Part shown: piece by piece, positions 1 through 6,148 of the stretch
Layout of the letters: every line of letters begins with the position of its first letter
Numbering within the stretch: position 1 is the stretch's first letter
Assembly (NCBI GenBank): GCA_044361365.1
Contig: JBIKIW010000038.1
Span: 1-13,664, forward strand
Length of the DNA: 13,664 nt
Reading direction: 5' to 3'
DNA from: JBIKIW01 sp044361365
GTDB lineage: Bacteria > Patescibacteriota > JACMRA01
Notes under the pieces: generated by a model
What the model was told of the DNA's origin: nothing
Databases searched by the model: none
The model's input: the letters and a program-made list of their open reading frames with translations, nothing else
Position numbers and translations under genes: made by a program

Positions 1-82
1 TCAGTAAGAGATTTTGTAATTTTGCTTAATACCCGCGTATGCTACTATACATTTTTTGGAATGGCAAATTGGGGGTGGAATC

Positions 83-1246
83 TTACTTTTTTTGAGCTTG
101 TTTTTTGTTTATATGGGTTATTAAATACACAACAAAAGCAATTGTTAAAATTCCCAAAACTACTGGAATTGTTAAAAGCCAAGGGGTTAAAGTTTCGTAC
201 CATTTTTTAGTTTCTTCAGTTTTTGTCTGTTCTTGTTTTTCTTTACTAGGCAATTTTTCTAAGTCTTTTTCTTGGAGATTAATTTCAGAATTTATACTTT
301 TGGTAGAAGTATCAAATTTCACTTCTTCAGGTTTCAAAAGATTGTTTTGAGGTGCAAATTTATAGTTTATTTTTAATTTACTCACGCCTTTTTGATAAGG
401 AATTTGAGTATTTACAGCAACTGCGTAATCTTTAGAATCTGGAGTTAAATTTCTATCAAAATTGCCTTTCTTGGTCTCCCCATCTGCCAAAGTTAGCTCA
501 TAATCAGCCACCAATTTTGCATAAACATTACCACTATTTCTTAAAGTTAACAAAAAGCTGAAGTTGTTTTTATCAATTTCTGTGTAAGTTTTTAGATCGT
601 TTGTAAACTCACCAGAAGATGGGTCAATAATTCGTAAATTTTTAGCTTCAGATTCAATTTTAAAATCACTCCCAACCAAAACATAAACTCTACTCCCACT
701 TCGCTTTCCCAAAGCCACAGAGTTATTTGGATTTTCGTCTATTTCTGTAGCTGAGATGGCACCTGCATATTCTCCGTCTTTAGTTCCTTCTGGGACTTTC
801 ACCGAAAAAGGTAAATCAAACCCTCCAAGCCCAGTAACAGCTTGCCTGCCCTTGCTTATTTCCAACCACTTTCCTACCCCATTGTTTGACTCGTTGTTAG
901 AATTGATCGTAAAAAACCCATCATTTGTCACAGTGGCGTCATTGCTTTGGATATCTACAATCGTATCTTTGTTTGCCAAATTGCGAATTTCAACTTGACC
1001 GCTAGCAGATTTACCCGCCTCTAACCTAAATAAATTCCAAGCAATTTGGTCGCTAGTTGACACTTCAGCTTTAGGAACAACACTAACCTCAGCTCTTCCC
1101 ATAACTTGCAAAAACAAAGGTAGTAAAGTACCCAAAATCAAACTTATTAAAACTAAAATAACAAAAATTTTAGATAGCATTTGGGATATTTTTTTGGTGG
1201 CTTTTTTCTGACTAGAATCAGATTTACTTGAAGAATAACCGGACAT
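83..1246 (-). CDS. Membrane-anchored surface protein, DUF916/WxL-interacting-like
   Basis: This is a 387-residue protein with a short Lys/Ser-rich N-terminus, one hydrophobic segment at about residues 26-48 and a second at about 355-377 followed by a basic tail (HINKKQAQKK). The roughly 300 residues between them should lie outside the membrane. Residues 52-170 resemble the first domain of DUF916 proteins (WxL-interacting): a VSVVP start, an immunoglobulin-like strand pattern with EAGKSASGQVEIRN, and NDATVTNDG, where the family usually has an Ala-x-Thr-x-x-x-Gly motif. A second beta-rich part (about 195-300) contains LLTLRNSGNVYAKLVADYEL, like the DUF3324 partner domain. A charged Glu/Lys-rich linker (about 315-350) leads to the C-terminal anchor. 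ATG at 1246 is the first start and has no Shine-Dalgarno site. No WxL-domain partner is visible nearby, so I infer only a cell-surface structural or adhesive role. The family call rests on pattern, not alignment. Confidence 0.72.
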   Translation of the reverse strand: MSGYSSSKSDSSQKKATKKISQMLSKIFVILVLISLILGTLLPLFLQVMGRAEVSVVPKAEVSTSDQIAWNLFRLEAGKSASGQVEIRNLANKDTIVDIQSNDATVTNDGFFTINSNNESNNGVGKWLEISKGRQAVTGLGGFDLPFSVKVPEGTKDGEYAGAISATEIDENPNNSVALGKRSGSRVYVLVGSDFKIESEAKNLRIIDPSSGEFTNDLKTYTEIDKNNFSFLLTLRNSGNVYAKLVADYELTLADGETKKGNFDRNLTPDSKDYAVAVNTQIPYQKGVSKLKINYKFAPQNNLLKPEEVKFDTSTKSINSEINLQEKDLEKLPSKEKQEQTKTEETKKWYETLTPWLLTIPVVLGILTIAFVVYLITHINKKQAQKK

Positions 1247-1298
1247 ATTTAAATAACTCAGCGATTCTATTTCTTAAAAATTATTTTGTAAAATGAGT

Positions 1299-1439
1299 AA
1301 AAAAACACTTATAGCTAAACCATGTTTAAAGTAGACAACGAAGACGAGGACTGTCTGAGCTTGAAAATCTTTTAAATTGGGAATAATAAGGTGCCAGTAT
1401 CCGCAGGCGAGTGTCTAGTTTAATACTGATTTAGCTATA
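1299..1439 (-). ncRNA. Candidate structured RNA with long closing helix and T-tract end (6S-like?)
   Basis: On the minus strand, 5' TATAGCTAAATCA (1439-1427) pairs with TGGTTTAGCTATA (1322-1310), giving 13 pairs including one G-U. After a symmetric 3x3 internal loop, TTAAA-C-TAGACA (1423-1412) pairs with TGTCTA-C-TTTAA (1337-1326), broken by a single C-C mismatch. Further in, GGA..CTG (about 1402-1395) can pair with CAGTCC (about 1353-1348) beyond a bubble of about 10 nt on each side. Seven T residues (1305-1299) follow four bases after the closing helix, as in an intrinsic terminator. The G-U pair works only on the minus strand (it becomes A-C on plus), and the T tract is also minus, so I assign that strand. 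Closing helix, central bubble and apical stem recall 6S RNA, but I recognise no conserved 6S sequence. No clear promoter is seen between 1440 and 1490. It could instead be a leader element of the surface-protein gene that starts 53 nt downstream. Confidence 0.5.
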
Positions 1440-1490
1440 TTTCAGATATTCTTCTAGCCTAGAGTCTTATTAATTTAGTTTTGATACAAT

Positions 1491-1513
1491 AAAAATTCCC
1501 CCTTGCGGGAGAA
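1491..1513 (-). terminator. Intrinsic terminator of the 5S rRNA unit
   Basis: On the minus strand TTCTCCC (1513-1507), a GCAA tetraloop and GGGGGAA (1502-1496) form a seven-pair stem with one T-G pair, followed directly by TTTTT (1495-1491). It lies about 22 nt beyond the 3' end of the 5S gene and closes that transcript before the structured RNA. Confidence 0.82.
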
Positions 1514-1535
1514 AATTAAAATTATTTTTTAGTTA

Positions 1536-1650
1536 TCAGCTTTGACCTACTTTCCCCTGGATCTGCATCCTAGTATCATCGGCGGAATAACGTTTCAAGA
1601 CTCTGTTCGGAATGGGAAGAGTTGGTTCCATTACCCTTGAAAAACTGACT
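1536..1650 (-). rRNA. rrf: 5S ribosomal RNA
   Basis: The minus strand carries the conserved 5S core in order: CCCATTCCGAACAGAG (loop C region), GAAACGTTATTCCGCCGATG (helix III/loop B side) then GATACTAG (loop E side), and GGGGAAAGTAGGTCAAAGC at the 3' side. The terminal helix is formed by TCAGTTTT (1648-1641) with AAAGCTGA (1543-1536), eight pairs including a G-U. Length is about 113-115 nt, slightly short but normal for bacterial 5S. No 23S or 16S sequence lies upstream: between the gene and the divergent sigma factor gene at 1938 there is only a promoter and about 250 bp of non-rRNA DNA. The gene therefore appears to be transcribed alone, detached from the other rRNA genes. The exact 5' end could be 1648-1652. 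Confidence 0.9.
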
Positions 1651-1652
1651 AA

Positions 1653-1684
1653 TTTATAAAAAGAGAAAATCTATTTTTTGTCAA
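1653..1684 (-). promoter_or_regulatory. Promoter of the stand-alone 5S rRNA gene
   Basis: A perfect -35 TTGACA (1684-1679) is followed by an A/T-rich spacer and TTTTATAAATT. Either TTTTAT with a 17-bp spacer or TATAAA (1658-1653) with a 20-bp spacer could be the -10. The 17-bp choice places the transcription start at about 1650, the 5' end of the mature RNA. Confidence 0.65.
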
Positions 1685-1937
1685 GAAATATCTCCTGACT
1701 GTTTAAATTCTCTCCAGTAGCTTTTGCCTTAAAGCAAGAAACTTACAACTGTTTAAGCTGATTATTATGCATCAAAATCAGAATCTATCTCTAGAAAATA
1801 AAGTTTGAAATTTTTGTGTCCAAGCTAAATTTTGGTGAATATTTTTTTCAAATTCATCTACTAAAATAATATATTGTGCTAAATAAGCATGTCATTTTTT
1901 GCCAAAAACTTGGTAATACTAGTAGAAGTTTATTGCT

Positions 1938-2480
1938 GTGAACCAAGATCTAACCGACGACGAAGTAGTAAAATTGATTTTACAAGGACAAACCGAGTGT
2001 TTTGAGATTATCGTGGACCGCTACGAACGCCAAATACTGGCTTACACCGCAAGACTTCTAAATTTTCATCAACAAGACGCCGAAGATGTAACTAGCGAAA
2101 CTTTTTTTAAAGCCTACAAAAGTCTGGCAAGTTTCAAACCGCATCTCAAATTTTCTAGTTGGCTATATCGAATAGCTCATAACACAGCTGTAAATTTGAT
2201 CAAAGATAAATCCAAATTATTTTATATCGATCTGGATGATTTTTGGTTTGTTCCACACAAAGAAAAAGAGGAAATATTTGATAAAAAAGACCTTGATAAG
2301 ATTTTAGACAAACTTTCTGTAACAGATCGAAGTTTATTGATTTTGTTTCATTTAGAAGAAAAATCCCTCAAAGAAATCGGCGATATTTTTAAACTCAGCC
2401 AAAACACAATTGCCGTAAAACTCAAACGAGCTAGAAGCCGAGCAACTAAAATTTTAACTCAACTTTATGGAAAACAATAA
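1938..2480 (+). CDS. ECF-type sigma-70 family RNA polymerase sigma factor
   Basis: This 180-residue protein would redirect RNA polymerase core to a dedicated promoter set. Region sigma-2 spans about residues 20-90: a YERQILAYTARLL helix, the region 2.2-like AEDVTSETFFKAYKSLASF, and region 2.4-like FSSWLYRIAHNTAVNLIK. Sigma-4 spans about residues 118-172, with LSVTDRSLLILFHLEEKSLKEIGDIF and the recognition helix around NTIAVKLKRARSRATKIL. There is no sigma-3 domain and the length is normal for the ECF group. The start is GTG at 1938; AGAAG 10-15 nt upstream is at best a weak ribosome-binding site, and TGGTAATAC (1911-1919) could be an extended -10. The gene overlaps the next one by 14 bp, so the two are probably translated as a unit, a usual arrangement for a sigma factor and its membrane-bound regulator. 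The inducing signal is unknown. Confidence 0.9.
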   Translation: MNQDLTDDEVVKLILQGQTECFEIIVDRYERQILAYTARLLNFHQQDAEDVTSETFFKAYKSLASFKPHLKFSSWLYRIAHNTAVNLIKDKSKLFYIDLDDFWFVPHKEKEEIFDKKDLDKILDKLSVTDRSLLILFHLEEKSLKEIGDIFKLSQNTIAVKLKRARSRATKILTQLYGKQ

Positions 2481-3198
2481 CTCAAACGAACTTCTAAAAC
2501 AACGAATTTTAGACAAAGTAAAAAACCAAAAACTAACTAACGGCAGTGTCTATAAAATCTGGGACGGAATTTTACTTGCCTCGATTTTGGGTTTAGTTTT
2601 GATCGCCAGTTTTATAATTGGATTTTTTTGGTGGGATTTTAGACGAGACTCAGATTTTTTGGAAATTAGTAGCGAAATTTTGTGGAGTTTGTTGCCAGAA
2701 TTATTTTTGGAAATTGCTATTTTGGTTGGAATTTTGAGCTTGATAACCTATTTTTTGTATCGCAAAACCGACTTTTGGTGGGTAAAACAAAGGCTTTGGT
2801 TGGTGGTAGTTTTTTGGATATTAGTGATTGGACTTGGTGGTGGGCTAACCATTTTAGCAGAAAACCAAAAAGCTTTGTCAGATCAATATCAAAACACCAA
2901 AACTGGTGTGGAGAAGCTTCCTTTTCGCCCTAGAAGATTGGAAAAAATTTATGATAAGCAAAAAGAGCAAGGTCTGTTTCCGGGTAGAGTCCAAAAAATT
3001 GAAAAGGTGGGTCAAGATAAATTTGAAATTACAGTCAAAAATCCCCTTGAAGAAAAAACTTTTACAGTTGATAAACCTTTGTTAAAAGGATTTCAAAAAG
3101 GAGATCCGGTAGAAATCGTACTTGACCCTCAAAACCCAGATCAGGTAATTGGAATTCGCAAAGGCAGGCCACGGGGAATGATGCCAAATCGACCTTAA
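2467..3198 (+). CDS. Three-helix membrane protein, probable anti-sigma partner
   Basis: I do not recognise a named family. The 243-residue protein begins with a cytoplasmic stretch of about 30 residues (NELLKQRILDKVKNQKL). It then has helices at about 33-54, 75-98 and 109-131, with the basic loop YRKTDFWWVKQR between helices 2 and 3. By the positive-inside rule the N-terminus is inside and the C-terminal domain outside. That domain (about 172-232, GRVQKIEKVGQDKFEITVKN to PDQVIGIRKG) looks like a small beta-barrel fold. The gene starts inside the last five codons of the ECF sigma gene (14-bp overlap), which strongly suggests co-regulation. I infer that it holds the sigma factor at the membrane through its N-terminal tail and senses an envelope signal through the outer domain. 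No zinc-binding HxxxCxxC motif of classical anti-sigma factors is present. Confidence 0.6.
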   Translation: MENNNSNELLKQRILDKVKNQKLTNGSVYKIWDGILLASILGLVLIASFIIGFFWWDFRRDSDFLEISSEILWSLLPELFLEIAILVGILSLITYFLYRKTDFWWVKQRLWLVVVFWILVIGLGGGLTILAENQKALSDQYQNTKTGVEKLPFRPRRLEKIYDKQKEQGLFPGRVQKIEKVGQDKFEITVKNPLEEKTFTVDKPLLKGFQKGDPVEIVLDPQNPDQVIGIRKGRPRGMMPNRP

Positions 3199-3227
3199 GA
3201 TTTGTTTAATAAAATATGTGCAAACTC

Positions 3228-3272
3228 TTGACAAGAAAAACTACACTAAGCTTATTCTCTATTTTAGAGAGG
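3228..3272 (+). promoter_or_regulatory. Promoter with hairpin over the ribosome-binding site
   Basis: A perfect TTGACA (3228-3233) precedes TATTCT (3253-3258; 19-bp spacer, four of six consensus bases). TCTCTA (3256-3261), TTT and TAGAGA (3265-3270) form a six-pair hairpin whose right arm overlaps the ribosome-binding site AGAGAGG (3266-3272), seven bases before the ATG at 3280. GGTCTTTTT after the stem also makes it a weak terminator for the upstream sigma operon. Which role is used cannot be told from sequence: a transcript starting near 3265 would lack the left arm, while read-through from the sigma operon would carry the full hairpin and mask the site. Confidence 0.45.
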
Positions 3273-3279
3273 TCTTTTT

Positions 3280-4641
3280 ATGTCCAAAAAGAAAAAGCAA
3301 AAAGCTACAAAAAAAGTTTTTAAAAAGCATAAAAATTCAAATAATACGCCTATTTCAAACAAAAAACCCTACCAAGACGATTTTTTAGGAAAGTCAATTG
3401 ATTTGGCTCCAAGTGCTTTTGAAGTTTTTAGTGAACTCAAAGAAAAAGGAGGAAATCAAATCATCCTACGACCCGAGCAATCGGCTGTTTTAAAGTCTAA
3501 AAAGAGTCTGAACGAATCTGAATTAATCGATAAAAAGGAAACAAACATGGAAGAGGTTATTGAATCTTTGTCAATTGGAATGGACGGCAAAAAAGAAAAA
3601 ATTGAACAGCTTTTTGAAAAAATAAACGAAGAAAAAGCTGAATTTGACGCTAAAATAAAAACCACCGAAAAAATCTTCACCAAAAAAGACAATAACTCTA
3701 TGATGTTTGATCGCATTTACACAAAAGAATTTAGCAAAAATACAAAACCCAAAACTTTCCTTGGTAGTATAATTGATGTTTTAACCAGTGAACTTGTCTG
3801 GAATTCAATTGCAATTGCCATGATTTTGGGGGTATTTTTGTTCTATTTCCAGGGACTTCAGCCTGTGATCTTGCAAAACTATGTAACTTCCGGTCAAAAG
3901 CAAGTCAACAAAGTTGCAGACAAATACTCTACTCAAATTTCGGGTTATTTTACAGACCAAACCAAAATCTCAGAAAGTTACACCTACACTCCCAGTCAGC
4001 TTTGTAGCAACATGAAACTCTATGAAACTGGAGCTAAAGATGTGGATGACATAAATAGATTGCAAGTTAGCCTTTTTACAGATCAAAAATTAAAAAAATT
4101 ACCCAATTTTCAATCTTTTTACGATTCACAAATTCAAGATGAATACCAACGATATTTTCTAAAATACCAAACCAAAATCGATAAATACAACCAACCGACT
4201 AAAGACTTAAAAGATCATGTAAGATTTTTGAGCTATCGAAATAATTGGATAAAAAGCTGTATCTTAGTAGAAAAATCCCAAGATAGCATAGCAGCAATAA
4301 ACCAAGCCTGTACAGATTTAAACACCTTTACTACTCAATTGTTGGCAGAAGGAAAACCTACTTTTTGGTCGGAAGTGGAAAAACCTGTTGGTTCGATTTT
4401 AACCAGCTGCAGTACAGTAAACGAGGGTACAAAAAAAGAATTTGTTAAAAACTTTTTCATCACCTTTGACGAGTTTATGTTTTACCAACCAGATTTTACT
4501 GCTCTAAACCAACAGTTAACTGGTGCGAATCAAGAATTTCTAGCAGTTGACACTCAAAGAATGAGACAATTTATGAAAAACTTACAAAAAGACCGAGAGG
4601 ACTTCTTCAATAGCTGGTACCTCATGGGTTTTGAATTTTAA
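3280..4641 (+). CDS. Single-pass membrane protein with cysteine-bearing outer domain
   Basis: I do not recognise a named family. The 453-residue protein starts with a very basic tail (KKKKQKATKKVFKKHKNS) and a low-complexity, charged N-terminal half (to about 170) with a likely coiled coil at about 90-130. One transmembrane helix follows at about 174-197 (SIAIAMILGVFLFYFQGLQP), then a C-terminal domain of about 255 residues, predicted mostly helical. All four cysteines (in QLCSN, KSCIL, QACTD and TSCST) lie in this C-terminal domain and none in the N-terminal half. That fits an N-in topology with two disulfides outside. ATG at 3280 has the ribosome-binding site AGAGAGG seven bases upstream, one of the few in the window. 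The gene follows the sigma/anti-sigma pair on the same strand by 81 bp but appears to have its own promoter. It may be a target of the sigma factor; this is inference from position only. Confidence 0.6.
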   Translation: MSKKKKQKATKKVFKKHKNSNNTPISNKKPYQDDFLGKSIDLAPSAFEVFSELKEKGGNQIILRPEQSAVLKSKKSLNESELIDKKETNMEEVIESLSIGMDGKKEKIEQLFEKINEEKAEFDAKIKTTEKIFTKKDNNSMMFDRIYTKEFSKNTKPKTFLGSIIDVLTSELVWNSIAIAMILGVFLFYFQGLQPVILQNYVTSGQKQVNKVADKYSTQISGYFTDQTKISESYTYTPSQLCSNMKLYETGAKDVDDINRLQVSLFTDQKLKKLPNFQSFYDSQIQDEYQRYFLKYQTKIDKYNQPTKDLKDHVRFLSYRNNWIKSCILVEKSQDSIAAINQACTDLNTFTTQLLAEGKPTFWSEVEKPVGSILTSCSTVNEGTKKEFVKNFFITFDEFMFYQPDFTALNQQLTGANQEFLAVDTQRMRQFMKNLQKDREDFFNSWYLMGFEF

Positions 4642-4780
4642 GATTACTAGATTTGAAATCAAGACAGCAACCTACCCTACTCTTTAATATAAAGCCTGCT
4701 TCTAGTTTTTATGAATATTTTAAAAATACAAAGCTCAAATAATTGTTTTTTCGTTTGTAAGTTTAGTACTAAATAATTGT

Positions 4781-5929
4781 ATGCTTGAAGTGCAAAAAAT
4801 AGAAATAAATATTGCAAGTCAAAAATCTAGCTATCCAATTTTTGTTGGTAAAAATATTTTATCGGAGTTTGATAAGCTTTTTGATCTCAAAAAATACTCC
4901 AAAATTGCAATTCTAACCGACCGAAATGTACTCAAATTTCAAGCAGAAAGTTTTAGGCAAAAATTGACCAGTAATTTGCAAAATATTCAACCCGAAATTG
5001 TAGTCATAAAACCGGGCGAAGAAAATAAAAGTTTGCAAACGGTAGCAAAAATTTGGCAAGAATTTAAGGAAATTGGAATTGATCGCAAAAGTTTGGTGAT
5101 TATTTTTGGTGGTGGAGTCGTGGGTGATTTGGGTGGATTTTGTAGTAGCACTTTTATGCGTGGAGTGGACTTTGTGCAAATTCCTAGCACATTGTTAGCT
5201 CAGGTTGACTCGAGCGTTGGCGGTAAAACCGGTTTTGATTTTTTGGAGGTAAAAAATTTGATCGGTACTTTTTGTCAGCCTAAGGCAGTTTTTTGTGATT
5301 TGGAAGTTTTGCAAACTTTACCCCAAAGAGAGTTAATCCAAGGTTTTGGTGAAGTCCTAAAATACGGCTTGATTTACGACTTAGAATTTTGGAATTATCT
5401 GCAAAAATTGAGCAACCAAAAAGACTTTGACCCAACCAAAATTGATGACCAAGAAATGCTAAAAATTATCACCAAATGTTGCCAAATCAAACAAGAAATT
5501 GTGCAAAAAGACGAAAAAGAAACCGCTGGAATCAGAGAAATTTTAAACTTCGGTCATACTTTCGGTCACGCCGTTGAATCCTTTAGTCTAACCACCAAAA
5601 ACCCACTTTTTCACGGTGAAGCAATTGCTATTGGAACCAGATTTGCCCTAGAACTTTCAGCCAAAATCAACGACTTTGACTCAGAAATTAAAAACCGAAT
5701 TTTAGACACTTTTACCAAATATAAACTGCCAACAAGTTACAATTTTGAGATCAAAAACCCAACTCAAAAAAACCAAATTTTTGATGGGCTTTCCAATCTT
5801 TTGATAACCGATAAAAAGAACTCAAACGGCAAGTTAAACTGGATACTGCTAAACCAAATCGGCGAGACTAAACCCCAAAAAGGACTTGAAATAGAGGTTG
5901 TGAAGGAGGTGTTTGAAGAGAATTTTTAA
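4781..5929 (+). CDS. aroB: 3-dehydroquinate synthase
   Basis: This enzyme converts DAHP to 3-dehydroquinate, step two of the shikimate pathway, using NAD+ and a divalent metal in the cytoplasm. The 382-residue protein has all hallmark motifs in order: KPGEENKS (77-84), the NAD-binding GGGVVGDLGGF (110-120), QIPSTLLAQVDSSVGGKTG (133-151), KNLIGTF, GFGEVLKYGL with metal ligand E191, LNFGHTFGHAVE (255-266) and HGEAIAIG with H278. E191, a histidine of the GHTFGH motif and H278 are the expected metal ligands, so it should be active. Length is normal (about 350-390). ATG at 4781 has no Shine-Dalgarno site; a weak TTGTTT/TACTAA promoter about 10 bp upstream suggests a nearly leaderless mRNA. No other aro gene is in the window, so the pathway must be encoded elsewhere or be partial. 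Its 3' end overlaps the convergent small gene by four bases, leaving no room for a terminator. Confidence 0.96.
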   Translation: MLEVQKIEINIASQKSSYPIFVGKNILSEFDKLFDLKKYSKIAILTDRNVLKFQAESFRQKLTSNLQNIQPEIVVIKPGEENKSLQTVAKIWQEFKEIGIDRKSLVIIFGGGVVGDLGGFCSSTFMRGVDFVQIPSTLLAQVDSSVGGKTGFDFLEVKNLIGTFCQPKAVFCDLEVLQTLPQRELIQGFGEVLKYGLIYDLEFWNYLQKLSNQKDFDPTKIDDQEMLKIITKCCQIKQEIVQKDEKETAGIREILNFGHTFGHAVESFSLTTKNPLFHGEAIAIGTRFALELSAKINDFDSEIKNRILDTFTKYKLPTSYNFEIKNPTQKNQIFDGLSNLLITDKKNSNGKLNWILLNQIGETKPQKGLEIEVVKEVFEENF

Positions 5930-6144
5930 AAATCTATTTCCCACCAACCTCTCTCATTTCCTTCTACAATTTCCCCACTTGCGAAACCCCTGGCAACGCA
6001 ATTTGCAATATGCTCAATCGAACTTTCGCTCAAATCTGAAACACTAAAACCTTGCAAACTTAAACTCCAAAACGGATAATAACCACTTGTAAAATCTTGT
6101 TTGATTAGCTCGCTGATGTATTGGAATTTGGACTCGCTAGGCAT
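5926..6144 (-). CDS. Small 72-residue protein with internal duplication, restriction locus
   Basis: I do not recognise a named family. The protein seems to consist of two copies of one unit: ISELIKQDFTSG (10-21) then a Trp at 26, and IANCVARGFASG (46-57) then Trp-Trp at 67-68. The pattern is I-x3-(I/V)-x2-(D/G)-F-(T/A)-S-G, a short gap, then W-x-(L/I). It is acidic and has no membrane segment. ATG at 6144 lies four bases after the stop of the restriction-methylase gene, so the two are very probably co-transcribed and translationally coupled. Position suggests an accessory role in restriction-modification, such as modulating the enzyme, but an independent small binding protein is equally possible. 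The stop overlaps the convergent aroB stop by four bases. Coding status is supported by the tight spacing and the internal repeat. Confidence 0.68.
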   Translation of the reverse strand: MPSESKFQYISELIKQDFTSGYYPFWSLSLQGFSVSDLSESSIEHIANCVARGFASGEIVEGNERGWWEIDF

Positions 6145-6148
6145 ATTT

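Larger units (their letters stand above)
1247..1937. other. 691-bp intergenic region without protein genes
   Basis: From left to right: a leader of about 50 bp for the surface-protein gene, the candidate structured RNA (1299-1439), the 5S terminator (1491-1513), the 5S gene (1536-1650) and its promoter (1653-1684). The remaining 1685-1937 holds the upstream region of the sigma factor gene. It contains a small hairpin (TTTTGC/GCAAGA near 1721-1739) and a nine-base direct repeat ACTGTTTAA at 1698 and 1748. No tRNA T-loop motif is present, and I see no coding signal in it. Confidence 0.7.

Noticed and set aside
30..70. Plus-strand promoter near the left edge (TTGCTT ... TATACA)
   Set aside because: It would drive transcription only antisense to the surface-protein gene, and such matches are frequent in AT-rich sequence.
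22..350. Plus-strand open frames opposite the 3' end of the surface-protein gene
   Set aside because: They lie antisense to a gene with clear domain and membrane features, and their composition is that of a reverse complement; no ribosome-binding site or family match.
1315..1430. tRNA or RNase P RNA in the structured region
   Set aside because: There is no GTTCGA-type T-loop, acceptor stem or GAGGAAAGTCC-type core on either strand, and the region is too short for RNase P.
1698..1756. ACTGTTTAA direct repeat as a sigma-factor operator
   Set aside because: Only nine bases, 50 bp apart and almost 200 bp from the gene; expected by chance often enough in AT-rich DNA.
4913..5190. Antisense open frames within aroB
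   Set aside because: They lie opposite a fully conserved enzyme, are rich in residues typical of antisense translation, and have no start signal.
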